Part shown: in pieces, positions 45,676 through 55,847 of the stretch
Position numbering within the stretch: position 1 is the stretch's first letter
Layout of the letters: the number at the start of each line of letters is the position of its first letter
Notes under the pieces: model-generated
Databases searched by the model: none
Seen by the model: the letters and a program-made list of their open reading frames with translations, nothing else
What the model was told of the DNA's origin: nothing
Made by a program: the position numbers and the translations under genes
NCBI GenBank assembly: GCA_011321815.1
Contig: DROS01000069.1
Location: 1-64,000 of the forward strand
DNA: 64,000 nucleotides
Source: Gammaproteobacteria bacterium
Lineage (GTDB): Bacteria; Pseudomonadota; Gammaproteobacteria; SZUA-152
Direction: 5' to 3'

Positions 45676-47037
45676 ATGCCCAATTTAAACAAAGAACACG
45701 AACATCGCACCAAACGGTTGCAGGCATTCACGGATTTACTCCGTGATGGCACGCTTGCCCGTGTGAAACGTGAATTGCACGAGCTGCATCCAGCAGAAAT
45801 CGCCCATTTGCTGGAAGCGTTGCCACATGAGCAGCGAGACGCTGTATGGGAGTTGGTTTCAGCTGAGCAGGAAGGCGATGTGTTGTTGCAGGTTAACGAT
45901 GATGTGCGTGAGCGACTGATTCGTGACATGGACAACAGCGAACTGCTGGCTGCTGCTGAAGGGCTGGAGACCGATGACCTTGCCGATATTCTCAGCAATT
46001 TTCCTGATGCGGTGACCGAGCAGGTATTGGAGGCGATGGACGCCCAACACCGTGAGAGATTGGAAGCAGTGATGTCCTATCCCGAGGATACCGCTGGTGG
46101 GTTGATGAATACCGACACCATCACCGTGCGTGCAGACATTAGCCTTGATGTGGTGTTGCGTTATCTGCGGCGTATCGGTGAAATCCCGGAAATGACCGAT
46201 CAGCTCATCGTTACCAATCGCGAAAATAAATACCTGGGTTTGCTGCCGCTGACTGATCTGCTGATCCAAAATCCTGACACCCTTGTGGCAGAACATATGG
46301 ATCGTGAGCGTGAAGCAATTCTTGCCACCCTGCCCGAGCAGGAAGTGGCCAGCCTGTTTGAAAAACGTGATCTGGTGTCGGCACCAGTGGTGGATGAAGA
46401 AGGCAGGTTGTTGGGACGTATTACCATTGATGATGTGGTGGATGTCATTCGGGACGAGGCCGAACATTCACTGATGAGCATGGCGGGTCTCTCGGAAGAG
46501 GACGACATGTTTGCGCCGGTGGCCACCAGTTCGCAGCGCCGGGCTGTCTGGCTGGGGGTGAATTTACTCACTGCCCTGCTGGCTTCATGGGTGATTGGCC
46601 AGTTTGATGCGACCCTGGAAAAAATGGTGGCGCTGGCCATTCTCATGCCCATTGTTGCCAGTATGGGCGGTATTGCGGGCAATCAGACCCTGACTTTGGT
46701 TATCCGTGGCATGGCGCTGGGACAGATCAGCCGCTCCAATGCACGCCGGTTGTTTAACAAGGAGTTGTTGGTGGGCGGGCTTAACGGAGTGGTTTGGGCG
46801 TTGATCGTCGGCGGTATTGTGGTGGCTTGGTTTGGCGATGTGCAATTGGGCGGTATTATTGCTGCGGCAATGCTGATTAATCTGGTCGTCGCTGCCATGG
46901 CCGGGGCCACTATTCCGCTGTTGCTCAAGCAAGTGGGTATTGATCCGGCGCTGGCTGGTGGTGTGTTACTCACCACCGTCACGGATGTTATTGGTTTCCT
47001 GGCCTTTTTGGGGCTGGCAGCCCTGTTATTGTATTGA
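45676..47037 (+). CDS. mgtE: Magnesium transporter MgtE
   Basis: Inner-membrane Mg2+ channel of 453 residues. The cytosolic MgtE_N domain (about 20-125, HPAEIAHLLEALPHEQRDAVW) is followed by two CBS domains (about 135-260), a plug helix and five membrane segments (about 285-450) with the conserved PIVASMGGIAGNQTLTLVIRG. In the family the acidic cytosolic part closes the channel when Mg2+ is high. ATG 45676 is chosen because the family begins close to it; the frame is open to 45649. Confidence 0.93.
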   Translation: MPNLNKEHEHRTKRLQAFTDLLRDGTLARVKRELHELHPAEIAHLLEALPHEQRDAVWELVSAEQEGDVLLQVNDDVRERLIRDMDNSELLAAAEGLETDDLADILSNFPDAVTEQVLEAMDAQHRERLEAVMSYPEDTAGGLMNTDTITVRADISLDVVLRYLRRIGEIPEMTDQLIVTNRENKYLGLLPLTDLLIQNPDTLVAEHMDREREAILATLPEQEVASLFEKRDLVSAPVVDEEGRLLGRITIDDVVDVIRDEAEHSLMSMAGLSEEDDMFAPVATSSQRRAVWLGVNLLTALLASWVIGQFDATLEKMVALAILMPIVASMGGIAGNQTLTLVIRGMALGQISRSNARRLFNKELLVGGLNGVVWALIVGGIVVAWFGDVQLGGIIAAAMLINLVVAAMAGATIPLLLKQVGIDPALAGGVLLTTVTDVIGFLAFLGLAALLLY

Positions 47038-47064
47038 TGTTTATAGTTGCAGATAATCAAGCCG

Positions 47065-47505
47065 ATGCCCGCGCCTGAAACGCCCAAGCTGACCGTCGAT
47101 ATAATCATTGAGCTTACCGACCGGCCCGGTGGGCCTATTCTGCTTATCGAGCGTAAAAATCCGCCTTATGGCTGGGCGATTCCTGGTGGTTTTGTGGATG
47201 TGGGTGAAAGCCTGGAGCAGGCTGCGATACGGGAAGCGGCGGAAGAAGTTTCACTGCCGGTAAAACTCATTACTTTGCTGGGGTGTTACTCAGACCCGGG
47301 CCGTGACCCGCGAGGCCACACCGTGTGTGCCGTATATACTGCCCAAGCCTGTGGTGAGCCCCGGGCCGCCGATGATGCCGCGAATGTGCAGATTTTTTCG
47401 CCTGAGGCCTTGCCCTCACCACTGGCTTTTGATCATGCTTTGATTCTTGCGGATTATCTGCATTATCGGCAAAGCGGAGAACGGACACCGCTGCGCGTTC
47501 TTTAA
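47065..47505 (+). CDS. Nudix hydrolase
   Basis: Protein of 146 residues from ATG 47065 (a TTG at 47047 would add six). The Nudix box [22 protein letters not shown] is complete, including the REXXEE-type metal-binding core. It follows IPGGFV and the substrate-side strand [13 protein letters not shown]. Related ADP-ribose and sugar-nucleotide hydrolases have similar length, but the substrate is not evident. It starts 27 bp after mgtE and may be co-transcribed. Confidence 0.88.
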   Translation: MPAPETPKLTVDIIIELTDRPGGPILLIERKNPPYGWAIPGGFVDVGESLEQAAIREAAEEVSLPVKLITLLGCYSDPGRDPRGHTVCAVYTAQACGEPRAADDAANVQIFSPEALPSPLAFDHALILADYLHYRQSGERTPLRVL

Positions 47506-47652
47506 GGGCAAAAAAAAGAACGAAAAACCGGCCTTCGATGCAGGCAGGCTCAGCGTTTGCACACACCTAAAGCCCTTCTGTCGTTTGCCGATACCACCAG
47601 TATCAAACAAGCGCCTGGCCTGTGTCAGTGCTCACTTGCAAGGATTGCCATT

Positions 47653-48861
47653 GTGTCTGACTTTTTCATTGCCCGCCAACCCATCTATGATCGCAAACTG
47701 TACGTGTATGCTTACGAGCTGTTGTATCGCTCCAGCGAAAACAATCACGCCAATGTGGTTGATGGCGATGACGCCACCTCCCAGGTGCTGGTCAATGCAC
47801 TGATGGAGGTTGGTCTGCCCGAGCTGGTAGGGCAGTCACTGGCCTTTATTAACCTGACCGAGCGTTACATTGTGGAAGGCCTGCCACCATCTTTGGCGCA
47901 GGACAATCTGGTCTTGGAAGTGCTGGAAGACATTGCGCCTACGGAAGCGGTGATTGCCGGACTGAAAGAACTGAAAGCCGCCGGTCATGTCATCGTGCTT
48001 GATGATTTTATTTGTGATGGCAGTAAACAGGCATTGGTGGAGCTGGCAGATATTATCAAGTTTGACCTGTTCACCCTGCCTGGGGGCACGTTGACTGAGC
48101 AGGTAAAAAAACTTCGCCCAACAGGTACACGTTTACTGGCAGAAAAAGTTGAAACGCCGGAAGAATACGAGTATTGCAAAGCGCTGGGTTTTGATTATTT
48201 TCAAGGTTATTTTTTTTGCAAGCCAAAAATTGTCAAGGGTGCGCGTACCCTGACAAGCCGTATGGCCATCATGCAATTACTGACCAAGTTGCAGAACCCC
48301 GAACTGGATTTCAGTGAATTACAGGCATTGGTGGCGCAAGATGTTTCTTTGTCATACCGGATTTTGCGTTACATCAATTCTGCGCACTTCAGTGTGGGAA
48401 GAAAAGTCGAATCCATACAGCAGGCCATCAGTTTGCTGGGTCTCAATACCATCAAAACCTGGGTGGCAATTCTGGCTATGTCCAGTGTTGATGATAAACC
48501 TTATGAATTGATTCTCACAGCGTTGATCCGGGCACACATGTGCGAAAAACTGTCCATCGACACCGCTATATCGGCCGAGAATGCGTTTACTGTGGGACTG
48601 TTTTCTGTGCTGGATGCTTTCATCAACAAACCACTGGATGAAATCCTGGATGATTTGCCGCTATCCGATACACTGCACCATGCCCTGTTGGACAAAACTG
48701 GTGAGCTGGGGCAGTTGTTGTCACTGGTGTTGAGTTATGAGCGCGGCCAATGGAACAATCTGAGTAATACGCAATATGATAGCAACACTTTACGCACAGC
48801 CTATCTGGCCTCAATTCGCTGGGCGGGTGATATCAGCGATTCGCTGATCGCCAAGAAATAA
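47653..48861 (+). CDS. EAL-HDOD signalling protein
   Basis: 402 residues. An EAL-like domain (about 1-205) starts FFIARQPIYDRKLYVYAYEL and ends FDYFQGYFFCKPK. It keeps the first Glu, NLTE and LDDF, but lacks the second Asp/Glu context of active enzymes (LEVLEDI, AEKVET), so phosphodiesterase activity is doubtful. A HDOD domain (about 210-395) contains LSYRILRYINSAHF and QQAISLLGLNTIKTWV. The family (YuxH-like) is thought to be regulatory. GTG 47653 follows AAGGA with a 9-nt spacer; the frame is open to 47557. Confidence 0.85.
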   Translation: MSDFFIARQPIYDRKLYVYAYELLYRSSENNHANVVDGDDATSQVLVNALMEVGLPELVGQSLAFINLTERYIVEGLPPSLAQDNLVLEVLEDIAPTEAVIAGLKELKAAGHVIVLDDFICDGSKQALVELADIIKFDLFTLPGGTLTEQVKKLRPTGTRLLAEKVETPEEYEYCKALGFDYFQGYFFCKPKIVKGARTLTSRMAIMQLLTKLQNPELDFSELQALVAQDVSLSYRILRYINSAHFSVGRKVESIQQAISLLGLNTIKTWVAILAMSSVDDKPYELILTALIRAHMCEKLSIDTAISAENAFTVGLFSVLDAFINKPLDEILDDLPLSDTLHHALLDKTGELGQLLSLVLSYERGQWNNLSNTQYDSNTLRTAYLASIRWAGDISDSLIAKK

Positions 48862-49180
48862 CGTTAACAGATGCCAGGTCTTGTACATTGTGAGTACGGG
48901 TTAGGACGTGCTGTTTTCAGTATCAAACGCCACGGGTACATATAAACCTGAATCTGTACCTTCATGCTGTTCCGCACTTGTAACGGATACTGATGGTGTT
49001 AGGTGGACCAAAGAGCAAGGCAGAATATCTTCATAACACAAAAGAGAACGGATTTTTGTCGTGTATGCGGTAGCTCTGTGCCCCGAAGAGCCTGAAAGCA
49101 TTTATGGAAAAACAGACACCTAACCACCCAACAAGCGTTTCTGCCTGCATAAGTGGCGCCGGCCTGTATCGGCCTCGCCT
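48862..49180. other. Intergenic region between the EAL-HDOD gene and smg
   Basis: 319 bp between convergent genes. GTTAGGTGG near 48998 and CCACC-type partner CACCTAAC near 49120 form a distant inverted repeat. No terminator with a clear T-run and no gene were seen. Confidence 0.4.
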
Positions 49181-49660
49181 TTAATGCAGAGGCTGTTGGA
49201 ACTCTTCCATTACCATATTTTCCAGCCAGGTGAAGGCCTCTTCCAGTCCGGGCTGGTTGAATAGCACCATCAGTACCACCCACTTGACTTGATCGAGGTC
49301 AATTTCCAGTGATTCCAGAGCCATGATGCGGTTGATGACCAGTTCACGGCTGGCGCTATTAAGCACTCCCATCTGTTCCAGAAATATCAAAAACCCCCGG
49401 CACTCCACATCCAGCTTTTTTTCTTCCGTTGGGCTGAAAACACGAATGGAATAGCCTCCGTATGACGGATGCGCCCCAGCCCCTTCTTGCAGTACAGATA
49501 AATCTTCCAGCCAGGTAAAGGCCTTGTTGATTTCAGTGCTGAGGAAGCCTGCTTCGCGGAGCTGTGTTTTGAGGGTTTCGGAGTCCGCCTCCATGGCGAT
49601 ATCATCATCCATATAGTTCTCGAAGAGATACATGAGTACGTCGAGTACGTCTTCTTTCAT
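49181..49660 (-). CDS. smg: Smg/DUF494 protein
   Basis: Acidic all-helical cytosolic protein of 159 residues matching Smg. It starts MKEDVLDVLMYLFENYMDDD and ends with QVKWVVLMVLFNQPG and WLENMVMEE. The function is unknown, but it is nearly always linked to dprA, as here (61 bp gap). It is last in the minus-strand group LysM-dprA-smg. Confidence 0.92.
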   Translation of the reverse strand: MKEDVLDVLMYLFENYMDDDIAMEADSETLKTQLREAGFLSTEINKAFTWLEDLSVLQEGAGAHPSYGGYSIRVFSPTEEKKLDVECRGFLIFLEQMGVLNSASRELVINRIMALESLEIDLDQVKWVVLMVLFNQPGLEEAFTWLENMVMEEFQQPLH

Positions 49661-49721
49661 AGGTACCTACTATGTCGTATTTTCATGATGCAGTTAACTG
49701 TTTTATGCTGAACAAGTCCAT

Positions 49722-50918
49722 TCAGTTTATCCGGTTATACAGCCCGCCAGATGAAGCCACAATTCCTTGTATTTCCAGCGTCAACAGCATGGAGGAAACG
49801 GCCTCTGCCGTCAATCCACTGCGTTCCACCAGCGCATCAATGGATATGGGCTCGAATCCCATCTTTTCAAGAAACGGATGCTCAGGAAATGCAGAATTTC
49901 CGGTGGAGGCTGAGTTTTTAAGTGTATGTTCATGCTCCATAACAAAGCTAACCAACGGTGATAGTTCTTCGAGGATGTCATTGACTTCCATGGTCAGCTT
50001 GGCACCTTGCTGGATCAGTATATGGCAGCCTCTGGCCAGTGGGTTGTGAATAGAGCCGGGAATGGCAAACACTTCACGACCCTGTTCAGCGGCGAGCCGT
50101 GCGGTAATCAGTGAGCCGCTTTTGAGTGCGGCTTCAATTACCAGTGTGCCCAGGCTGAGCCCGCTGATTATGCGATTACGGCGTGGAAAATTACTGGCGA
50201 TAGGCGGTGTGCCTGGCGGGAATTCGCTGACCAGCGCTCCTTGTTCGGCGATGTGATGCCCCAGCTCCCGATGGCGGGCAGGATAGATACGGTCCAGCCC
50301 GGTACCAGCCACGGCAATGGTTTTGCCGTCGGCATTCAGGGCGCCCTGGTGGCTGGCTGCATCAATGCCCAGCGCCAGGCCGCTGGTGATGGTCAGGTTG
50401 CGGCGGCTTAGTGAGGCCGCAAAATCATGGGCCAGCTGGGAGCCGCTGGCGCTGGGGTTTCGACTGCCGACCATGGCCAGCTGGGGTTGGGTGAGCAGGT
50501 CGATATCACCCCGCACAAAAAGAATGGGCGGTGGGTCGGGAATTTCTTTTAGCAGTGCGGGGTAGCGAGAGTCAATCAGGGCAATAATATGGCAATGTCT
50601 GTCCTCGGCCCAGGCCAGTGCAGCGTCCGCAGCTTTCCAGTTGGGTTTTGCCAGGTAGCGGCGTAGTTCGGGAGGGATGCCTGGTTTATTGCAGGAGGCG
50701 CCACGGTCGGCAAAAAAACGGGGCAGGTCGGATTCGTGGGCGAGAATGCGCAAAAACCGCACCGCACCGACTCCCGGGGCATGCAGCAGCGCAAGCCAGT
50801 GACGCAGGGTGTTGATATCGGGAACGAGCGGAGGGGGTGTAGCCTGTTCGGAAGCCGTATGCGGAACAGGGAACGGCGTGACGCCAGAAGATTGCGAAGC
50901 ATGTTGTGATATGTCCAA
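49722..50918 (-). CDS. dprA: DNA processing protein DprA
   Basis: Loads RecA on incoming single-stranded DNA in natural transformation. 398 residues: a helical N-terminal domain (about 38-100), a Rossmann-like domain (about 125-330) with AMVGSRNPSASGSQLA, TITSGLALGIDAASHQGAL and NRIISGLSLGTLVIEA, and a C-terminal winged helix (about 345-398). The first 35 residues are Pro-rich and not conserved. It follows the LysM gene and precedes smg on the minus strand. Confidence 0.94.
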   Translation of the reverse strand: MDISQHASQSSGVTPFPVPHTASEQATPPPLVPDINTLRHWLALLHAPGVGAVRFLRILAHESDLPRFFADRGASCNKPGIPPELRRYLAKPNWKAADAALAWAEDRHCHIIALIDSRYPALLKEIPDPPPILFVRGDIDLLTQPQLAMVGSRNPSASGSQLAHDFAASLSRRNLTITSGLALGIDAASHQGALNADGKTIAVAGTGLDRIYPARHRELGHHIAEQGALVSEFPPGTPPIASNFPRRNRIISGLSLGTLVIEAALKSGSLITARLAAEQGREVFAIPGSIHNPLARGCHILIQQGAKLTMEVNDILEELSPLVSFVMEHEHTLKNSASTGNSAFPEHPFLEKMGFEPISIDALVERSGLTAEAVSSMLLTLEIQGIVASSGGLYNRIN

Positions 50919-50967
50919 AACGAGGCCCCTCCCTGAGCCGGGTGCTGCGATTGCAGGAAAGCGTTAC

Positions 50968-52053
50968 CTACGGGTTCCGCACGTAATCATATACCGCCAT
51001 GTCACGTTCAGCTTCCATTACCAGCGCATAGCTGACACGATCAAACGTGCGGTACACCAGTACGATACCGGCGCGTTGATCTGGCAAAGTCACTTTTTCG
51101 CCGCGTTTTTTGGCATTGTAATCGCGCACAACTTTGCCAGCCCGGTATACGGCCAGCACATGACCGGTTTCGAGGCCATCCTGTTCGCCCTGATTAAGTA
51201 CGACTGTCTGGAATTGACCAACACGGGAGACACCGTCAATGACGGCAATAATCTGGCCTTCCATCGGTGTTTCCGGTGGTTTGGGAATAAATGCCTGATC
51301 GAGTCCCGAGGCTTTTTTCGGAATGAGACGGTCTCCCATCAGGGTTTCGCGGGTGGAGTCTTTGACGCGCAGAGTGGACGGGTCACCGAAGTCTTCCACC
51401 TGGGCATCGGCGACATGCAGGGCTTCGTAGCCAAGAATATCGTCAGGTTTGGCGCCGGGGTTGCGATAGGCCTTGCCAATGCGCAGTACGGCGTAAGTGG
51501 AGTTGGGATCTTCGCCGGGGATCAGGCCGCGGGCATAAATACGGTCGCCGGAGCCTGACATCAATCGCGCATCCTTACCGGAAAGCACGTAACCGGCATT
51601 GTCTATTTCACGTTGGCTGAGCACACGGGGTTCGCCCAAAAACTGTTCAATGGCATTGAGTGGAATGCTGGCAATGGGGGTGTCTACACGGGTGGCGTGC
51701 ACCTGTGGCGACATTTTTACGGTTGCCTGACCACGGCTGACACGTAAAATCGGCCGCCCCTGGGCATCGTATTCGAGATACACCACATCACCGGGATAAA
51801 TAAGATGGGGGTTTTCGATTTGCGGATTGTAGCTCCACACTTCAGGCCATTTCCATGGGCTTTGCAAAAAATGCGCGGAGATGTCCCAGAGGGTGTCACC
51901 TTTTACTACCGTATATTTATCCGGGTGGTCGGATTTGAGTTTGATGGTGTCAGCCAGCGCTGTGCTGCTGCCAATGAGGGCCAGGCCCAAAATAATCAGA
52001 CTCAGAAATCCTTTTCCAAGGACCAGGTTTTTTTTAACAGATAATACTTTCAT
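50968..52053 (-). CDS. LysM-domain exported protein
   Basis: 361 residues. Signal sequence (about 15-34, LSLIILGLALIGSSTALA), then a LysM peptidoglycan-binding domain (about 45-92, YTVVKGDTLWDISAHFLQSP and NPHLIYPGDVVYL) and a long C-terminal beta-rich region. The homologue is regularly found beside dprA, opposite def, in gammaproteobacteria. ATG 52053 gives the signal peptide; the frame is open to 52158. Function beyond wall binding is unknown. Confidence 0.88.
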   Translation of the reverse strand: MKVLSVKKNLVLGKGFLSLIILGLALIGSSTALADTIKLKSDHPDKYTVVKGDTLWDISAHFLQSPWKWPEVWSYNPQIENPHLIYPGDVVYLEYDAQGRPILRVSRGQATVKMSPQVHATRVDTPIASIPLNAIEQFLGEPRVLSQREIDNAGYVLSGKDARLMSGSGDRIYARGLIPGEDPNSTYAVLRIGKAYRNPGAKPDDILGYEALHVADAQVEDFGDPSTLRVKDSTRETLMGDRLIPKKASGLDQAFIPKPPETPMEGQIIAVIDGVSRVGQFQTVVLNQGEQDGLETGHVLAVYRAGKVVRDYNAKKRGEKVTLPDQRAGIVLVYRTFDRVSYALVMEAERDMAVYDYVRNP

Positions 52054-52438
52054 CGACACGATGATCCCTCTGTTTATCAATTTGCCCGAGTGTAGACGAA
52101 TCATATTCCAGACTCCAGTGAAGCATTTTAAGGTTAACAGGATAAGCATGAATGCCAAACCTGATTTGAATGTATCATTTTTACGTGATTTTGAGCAGTG
52201 TTGTTGACGTTGCCGGGTATGTGCCAGGGTGGTGAGGGTTCGGGCATTATTGCATGTCCTGTTTATTCCATGGCGGCGTTAAAGTTCTTTGCACTGGCCT
52301 GACTGCCAAGCATCATTTTGGTTGGTTATAAAATAAACAGGTTGTGCGCTATTCGCCTAAAGCCTCATTACTTTGGGTATAATGTCGGCAGCGATTATCA
52401 TATCTTTTGTCTGTTACCCCGAATTTGATCGAGTTCAC

Positions 52439-52942
52439 ATGTCCATACTCAATATTTTACAGTTTCCTGATCCCAAATTACGTCAAAAAGCTGCGCCGGT
52501 GGCGTCAGTGGATGACCGTATCCGCACCCTGGTGGATGACATGTTCGAGACCATGTACAGTGCGCCGGGTATTGGCCTTGCGGCAGTACAGGTAGAAGTG
52601 CTGAAGCGGGTGATTGTTATCGACATCTCAGAAGACAAAAGTCAGCCGAAATGTTTTATCAATCCGGAAATCATTGAGTGCAGCGGCCATGAAAAAATGG
52701 ATGAGGGTTGTCTGTCTGTGCCCGGTATTTATGAGCCGGTTTCCCGGGCAAAAGACATCACCGTGCGCTATCTGGACCGTGAGGGAAAGGCGCAGGAATT
52801 GACTGTGGATGGCCTGCTGGCAGTGTGTATTCAGCATGAAATGGACCACCTCGACGGCAAGTTGTTTGTGGATTATCTGTCAGAAATGAAGCGTAACCGC
52901 ATCCGTAAAAAGATGGAAAAAATGCGTCAGCATACGTTGTGA
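52439..52942 (+). CDS. def: Peptide deformylase
   Basis: Removes the formyl group from nascent proteins, with a metal held by Cys and two His. All three motifs are visible: GIGLAAVQV (about 45), EGCLSVPG with the Cys ligand (about 92) and [11 protein letters not shown] (about 135). The 167 residues are normal. The start 52439 gives [15 protein letters not shown], as in the family; upstream codons to 52373 are not conserved. It begins the + strand def-fmt-rsmB run, divergent from the LysM gene across about 385 bp with no gene. Confidence 0.96.
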   Translation: MSILNILQFPDPKLRQKAAPVASVDDRIRTLVDDMFETMYSAPGIGLAAVQVEVLKRVIVIDISEDKSQPKCFINPEIIECSGHEKMDEGCLSVPGIYEPVSRAKDITVRYLDREGKAQELTVDGLLAVCIQHEMDHLDGKLFVDYLSEMKRNRIRKKMEKMRQHTL

Positions 52943-52986
52943 CGGTTGTCTGTATTGCCCAAAAACCAACCATTTAAGGAAGCGCT

Positions 52987-53925
52987 GTGCCTCAGGGTCT
53001 GAAAGTCATCTTTGCCGGTACACCGGCCTTCGCAGCCAGCAGCTTGCAGGCGTTATTGGATTCCGGGCACGAGGTGCTGGCGGTTTATACCCAGCCGGAT
53101 CGTCCGGCCGGTCGTGGCCGCAAACTTACGGCCAGCCCGGTGAAGGTATTGGCACAGAGGCATGGTTTGCCTGTATTGCAGCCGGAGAGCCTGCGCGACG
53201 AGCTGGTCCAACAGGTGCTGGCAGACTGGCAGGCTGATGTGCTGGTGGTCGTGGCTTACGGGCTGATCCTGCCCGAACCTGTGCTGGTTGCGCCGCGCCT
53301 GGGATGTATCAATGTGCATGCCTCGTTGCTGCCACGCTGGCGCGGTGCCGCTCCCATTCAGCGGGCGATTTTGGCGGGGGATGTGCAAACCGGCGTCACC
53401 ATTATGCAAATGGATGCGGGGCTGGATACCGGTGACATGCTGCATAAAGTGGTATGCCCCATCGAAAATGCCGACACAGCCGAGACTTTGCACGATAAGC
53501 TGGCCGCCTTGGGGGCTACGGCGCTGTGCCATACCCTGAGGCTGCTGGCCGATGGTGCCGCAGTGCCGGAAAAACAGGACGATGCCGATGCCAATTATGC
53601 CGGAAAGCTGCAAAAAGCAGAGGCGGAAATTGACTGGACACAGTCGGCGCAGGTGCTGTCGCGCACTGTACGCGCATTTAATCCCTGGCCAGTGGCTTTT
53701 ACCCGTGTTGACGATAAAAATCTGCGCATTTGGTTTGCCGGGGCTGTGGATGCGGCCAGCGATGCAACACCGGGCACTGTACTGGCCGAATCCCGTGAGG
53801 GGATCGACGTAGCCACCGGCAATGGCATATTGCGCGTTCATCAGTTGCAGTTGCCGGGCGGCAAGGTGTTGGATGCCGGGCAGTTTCTTCATGCCCACAG
53901 CCTGCTGGGTGTCCAGCTTGGATAG
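52987..53925 (+). CDS. fmt: Methionyl-tRNA formyltransferase
   Basis: Formylates initiator Met-tRNA using 10-formyl-tetrahydrofolate. The GART fold shows VIFAGTPAFAASSLQALL at the start, the catalytic segment INVHASLLPRWRGAAPIQ and the conserved MQMDAGLDTGDML. The C-terminal OB-like domain (about 205-312) binds tRNA. It has 312 residues and starts at GTG 52987 after AAGGAAG at 52976-52982. The next gene follows after 3 bp. Confidence 0.95.
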   Translation: MPQGLKVIFAGTPAFAASSLQALLDSGHEVLAVYTQPDRPAGRGRKLTASPVKVLAQRHGLPVLQPESLRDELVQQVLADWQADVLVVVAYGLILPEPVLVAPRLGCINVHASLLPRWRGAAPIQRAILAGDVQTGVTIMQMDAGLDTGDMLHKVVCPIENADTAETLHDKLAALGATALCHTLRLLADGAAVPEKQDDADANYAGKLQKAEAEIDWTQSAQVLSRTVRAFNPWPVAFTRVDDKNLRIWFAGAVDAASDATPGTVLAESREGIDVATGNGILRVHQLQLPGGKVLDAGQFLHAHSLLGVQLG

Positions 53926-53928
53926 CTT

Positions 53929-55254
53929 TTGCCCAAATTCACACCGCTAATGGCCCCGGCAAAACAAAACCCACGAGCCACGGCTGCGCGTATTCTCAGC
54001 CAGGTCATCCGTGACGGGCGTTCGTTGTCGCGCGCCCTGGAAGACGTGCCGCCTGCGCTGGGTGATGAACGCGCGCTGATTCAGGAGATGTGTTACGGCG
54101 TGTTGCGTGAATATCATTCACTTTCCATCATGGTTGCCAGCCTGTTAAAAAAACCGCTGAAAGAAAAAGATGCAGATGTGCAGGCACTGTTATTGCTGGG
54201 ACTGTATCAGTTGCTGCACATGCGGGTACCGGATCATGCCGCTGTGTCAGAAACCGTGGCCGCCACGGCAACTTTAAAAAAGGTTTGGGCACGGGGCATG
54301 GTGAATGGTGTGTTGCGCAACTTTCAGCGCCAGCAGGAAAAACTGTCAGCGCAGGCCATTGTCACGGAAGAGGGGTGCTGGTCCCATCCACAATGGTTGA
54401 TCAATGCGCTGCGCGTGGCCTGGCCCGCAGACTGGCAAGCGGTACTGGCGGCCAATAATCAACGACCACCCATGTGCCTGCGCATCAATACGGCAAAAAT
54501 CAGCGCGAATGACTATTTGCGACTATTGGAAAAAAATAAAATTGCCGCCAGTTGCAGCGAATTCACTGCAAGCGTTGTTCGACTCGGGCGACCACAGGAT
54601 GTGACCGCATTGCCAGGTTTTGCTGATGGCTGGTTGTCGGTGCAGGACGAGGCCGCACAGCAGGCGGCTTTTCTGATGGCGCTGGAACCGGGGCAGCGTG
54701 TGCTCGATGTGTGTGCGGCGCCCGGCGGTAAAACCGCGCATATGCTGGAGTTGGCCGAGGTGGAAATGGTTGCAGTGGATGTGGATTCCGCCCGTCTGCA
54801 ACGAGTGGCGGAAAATCTGCAACGTTTGGGTAAAACCGCCCGGTGTATTGTGGGCGACGCCAGCACACCAAAAAAATGGTGGGATGGTCAGCCATTTGAT
54901 CGTATTCTGCTGGATGCACCTTGCTCGGCTACCGGGGTGATCCGTCGTCATCCTGATATCAAATTATTACGGCGCGAATCCGACATCGAAAAACTGGTGA
55001 CATTGCAGGCACAAATACTGGATGCCATCTGGCCCTTGCTCAAGCCTGGCGGTATGCTGGTATACGCGACGTGTTCGGTATTGCCCGACGAAAACGCCAG
55101 ACAAATAACGGCGTTTGTGGGCAGGCAGCCCGATGCGCAGTGCAGGGCGATCAACGTACCGTGGGGGGTATCCGATGAGGAGGGGCGACAAGTGCTGACG
55201 GGAAACAACGGCATGGACGGGTTTTATTACGCATGTTTGGAAAAAACAGCATAA
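53929..55254 (+). CDS. rsmB: 16S rRNA m5C967 methyltransferase
   Basis: AdoMet-dependent enzyme for C967 of 16S rRNA. The N-terminal NusB-like domain (about 12-140) precedes the catalytic fold (about 235-440) with VCAAPGGKTAHMLEL, VDVDSARLQRVAENLQR and the two catalytic Cys motifs LDAPCSATGV (about 330) and YATCSVLPDENA (about 381). 441 residues from TTG 53929; ATG 53950 is an alternative and perhaps better start. It overlaps the DUF4390 gene by 22 bp. Confidence 0.94.
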   Translation: MPKFTPLMAPAKQNPRATAARILSQVIRDGRSLSRALEDVPPALGDERALIQEMCYGVLREYHSLSIMVASLLKKPLKEKDADVQALLLLGLYQLLHMRVPDHAAVSETVAATATLKKVWARGMVNGVLRNFQRQQEKLSAQAIVTEEGCWSHPQWLINALRVAWPADWQAVLAANNQRPPMCLRINTAKISANDYLRLLEKNKIAASCSEFTASVVRLGRPQDVTALPGFADGWLSVQDEAAQQAAFLMALEPGQRVLDVCAAPGGKTAHMLELAEVEMVAVDVDSARLQRVAENLQRLGKTARCIVGDASTPKKWWDGQPFDRILLDAPCSATGVIRRHPDIKLLRRESDIEKLVTLQAQILDAIWPLLKPGGMLVYATCSVLPDENARQITAFVGRQPDAQCRAINVPWGVSDEEGRQVLTGNNGMDGFYYACLEKTA

Positions 55255-55817
55255 ACACTAAAAGCAGGCATTGCGGCTTAATGGCCGTATTGCTTGTTTT
55301 CAGTGGCTTTGCGCTGGCGGCAAATGCAGCCACTCCGTTATTCACAGTGCATAATGCAAAAACAGAGTTAGTGGGCGACATCTATCGCCTGGACGCAAAC
55401 CTGGAATTAAGACTCACACCGCAGGCGCTCACAGCGCTGGATAATGGCGTTACGCTTACTATCGTTCTGGATATTGAAGTCTATACGCCCAGTCGTTATC
55501 TGTGGGACAGCGTGCTGGCCGCGTTGGAGCAGCGATACGAAATTCAATATCACACTCTGGCTGATCAATATTTGTTGCGCAACATTAACAGCGGCTCCCA
55601 GTCTGTTTATTCCACATTAGATGCAGCCCTTGATGCGTTGGGTAAAATTGAACAGTTACCTATTCTGGATGCACATTTGTTGCAGGCAAAAAAGCAGTAC
55701 AAGGTGCGTGTCCGTTCCCGTCTGGATTTGAGCAGCCTGCCCGTGCCCATGCAACTCAGAGCCTATATTTCCAGTGAGTGGTGGTTAAACAGCGGGTGGT
55801 ACTCATGGGATTTGTGA
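55233..55817 (+). CDS. Exported DUF4390 protein
   Basis: 194 residues with a signal sequence (about 15-33, GLMAVLLVFSGFALAANA) and a DUF4390 domain with RLDANLELRLTPQALTALDN and LRAYISSEWWLNSGWYSWDL. The family is exported, of unknown function, and typically sits between rsmB and the NtrY-like kinase, as here. It overlaps rsmB by 22 bp and ends 30 bp before the kinase start. Confidence 0.82.
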   Translation: MFGKNSINTKSRHCGLMAVLLVFSGFALAANAATPLFTVHNAKTELVGDIYRLDANLELRLTPQALTALDNGVTLTIVLDIEVYTPSRYLWDSVLAALEQRYEIQYHTLADQYLLRNINSGSQSVYSTLDAALDALGKIEQLPILDAHLLQAKKQYKVRVRSRLDLSSLPVPMQLRAYISSEWWLNSGWYSWDL

Positions 55818-55847
55818 TGAGCTGTTTTGTGCAGCAGGCAGGTGGTT

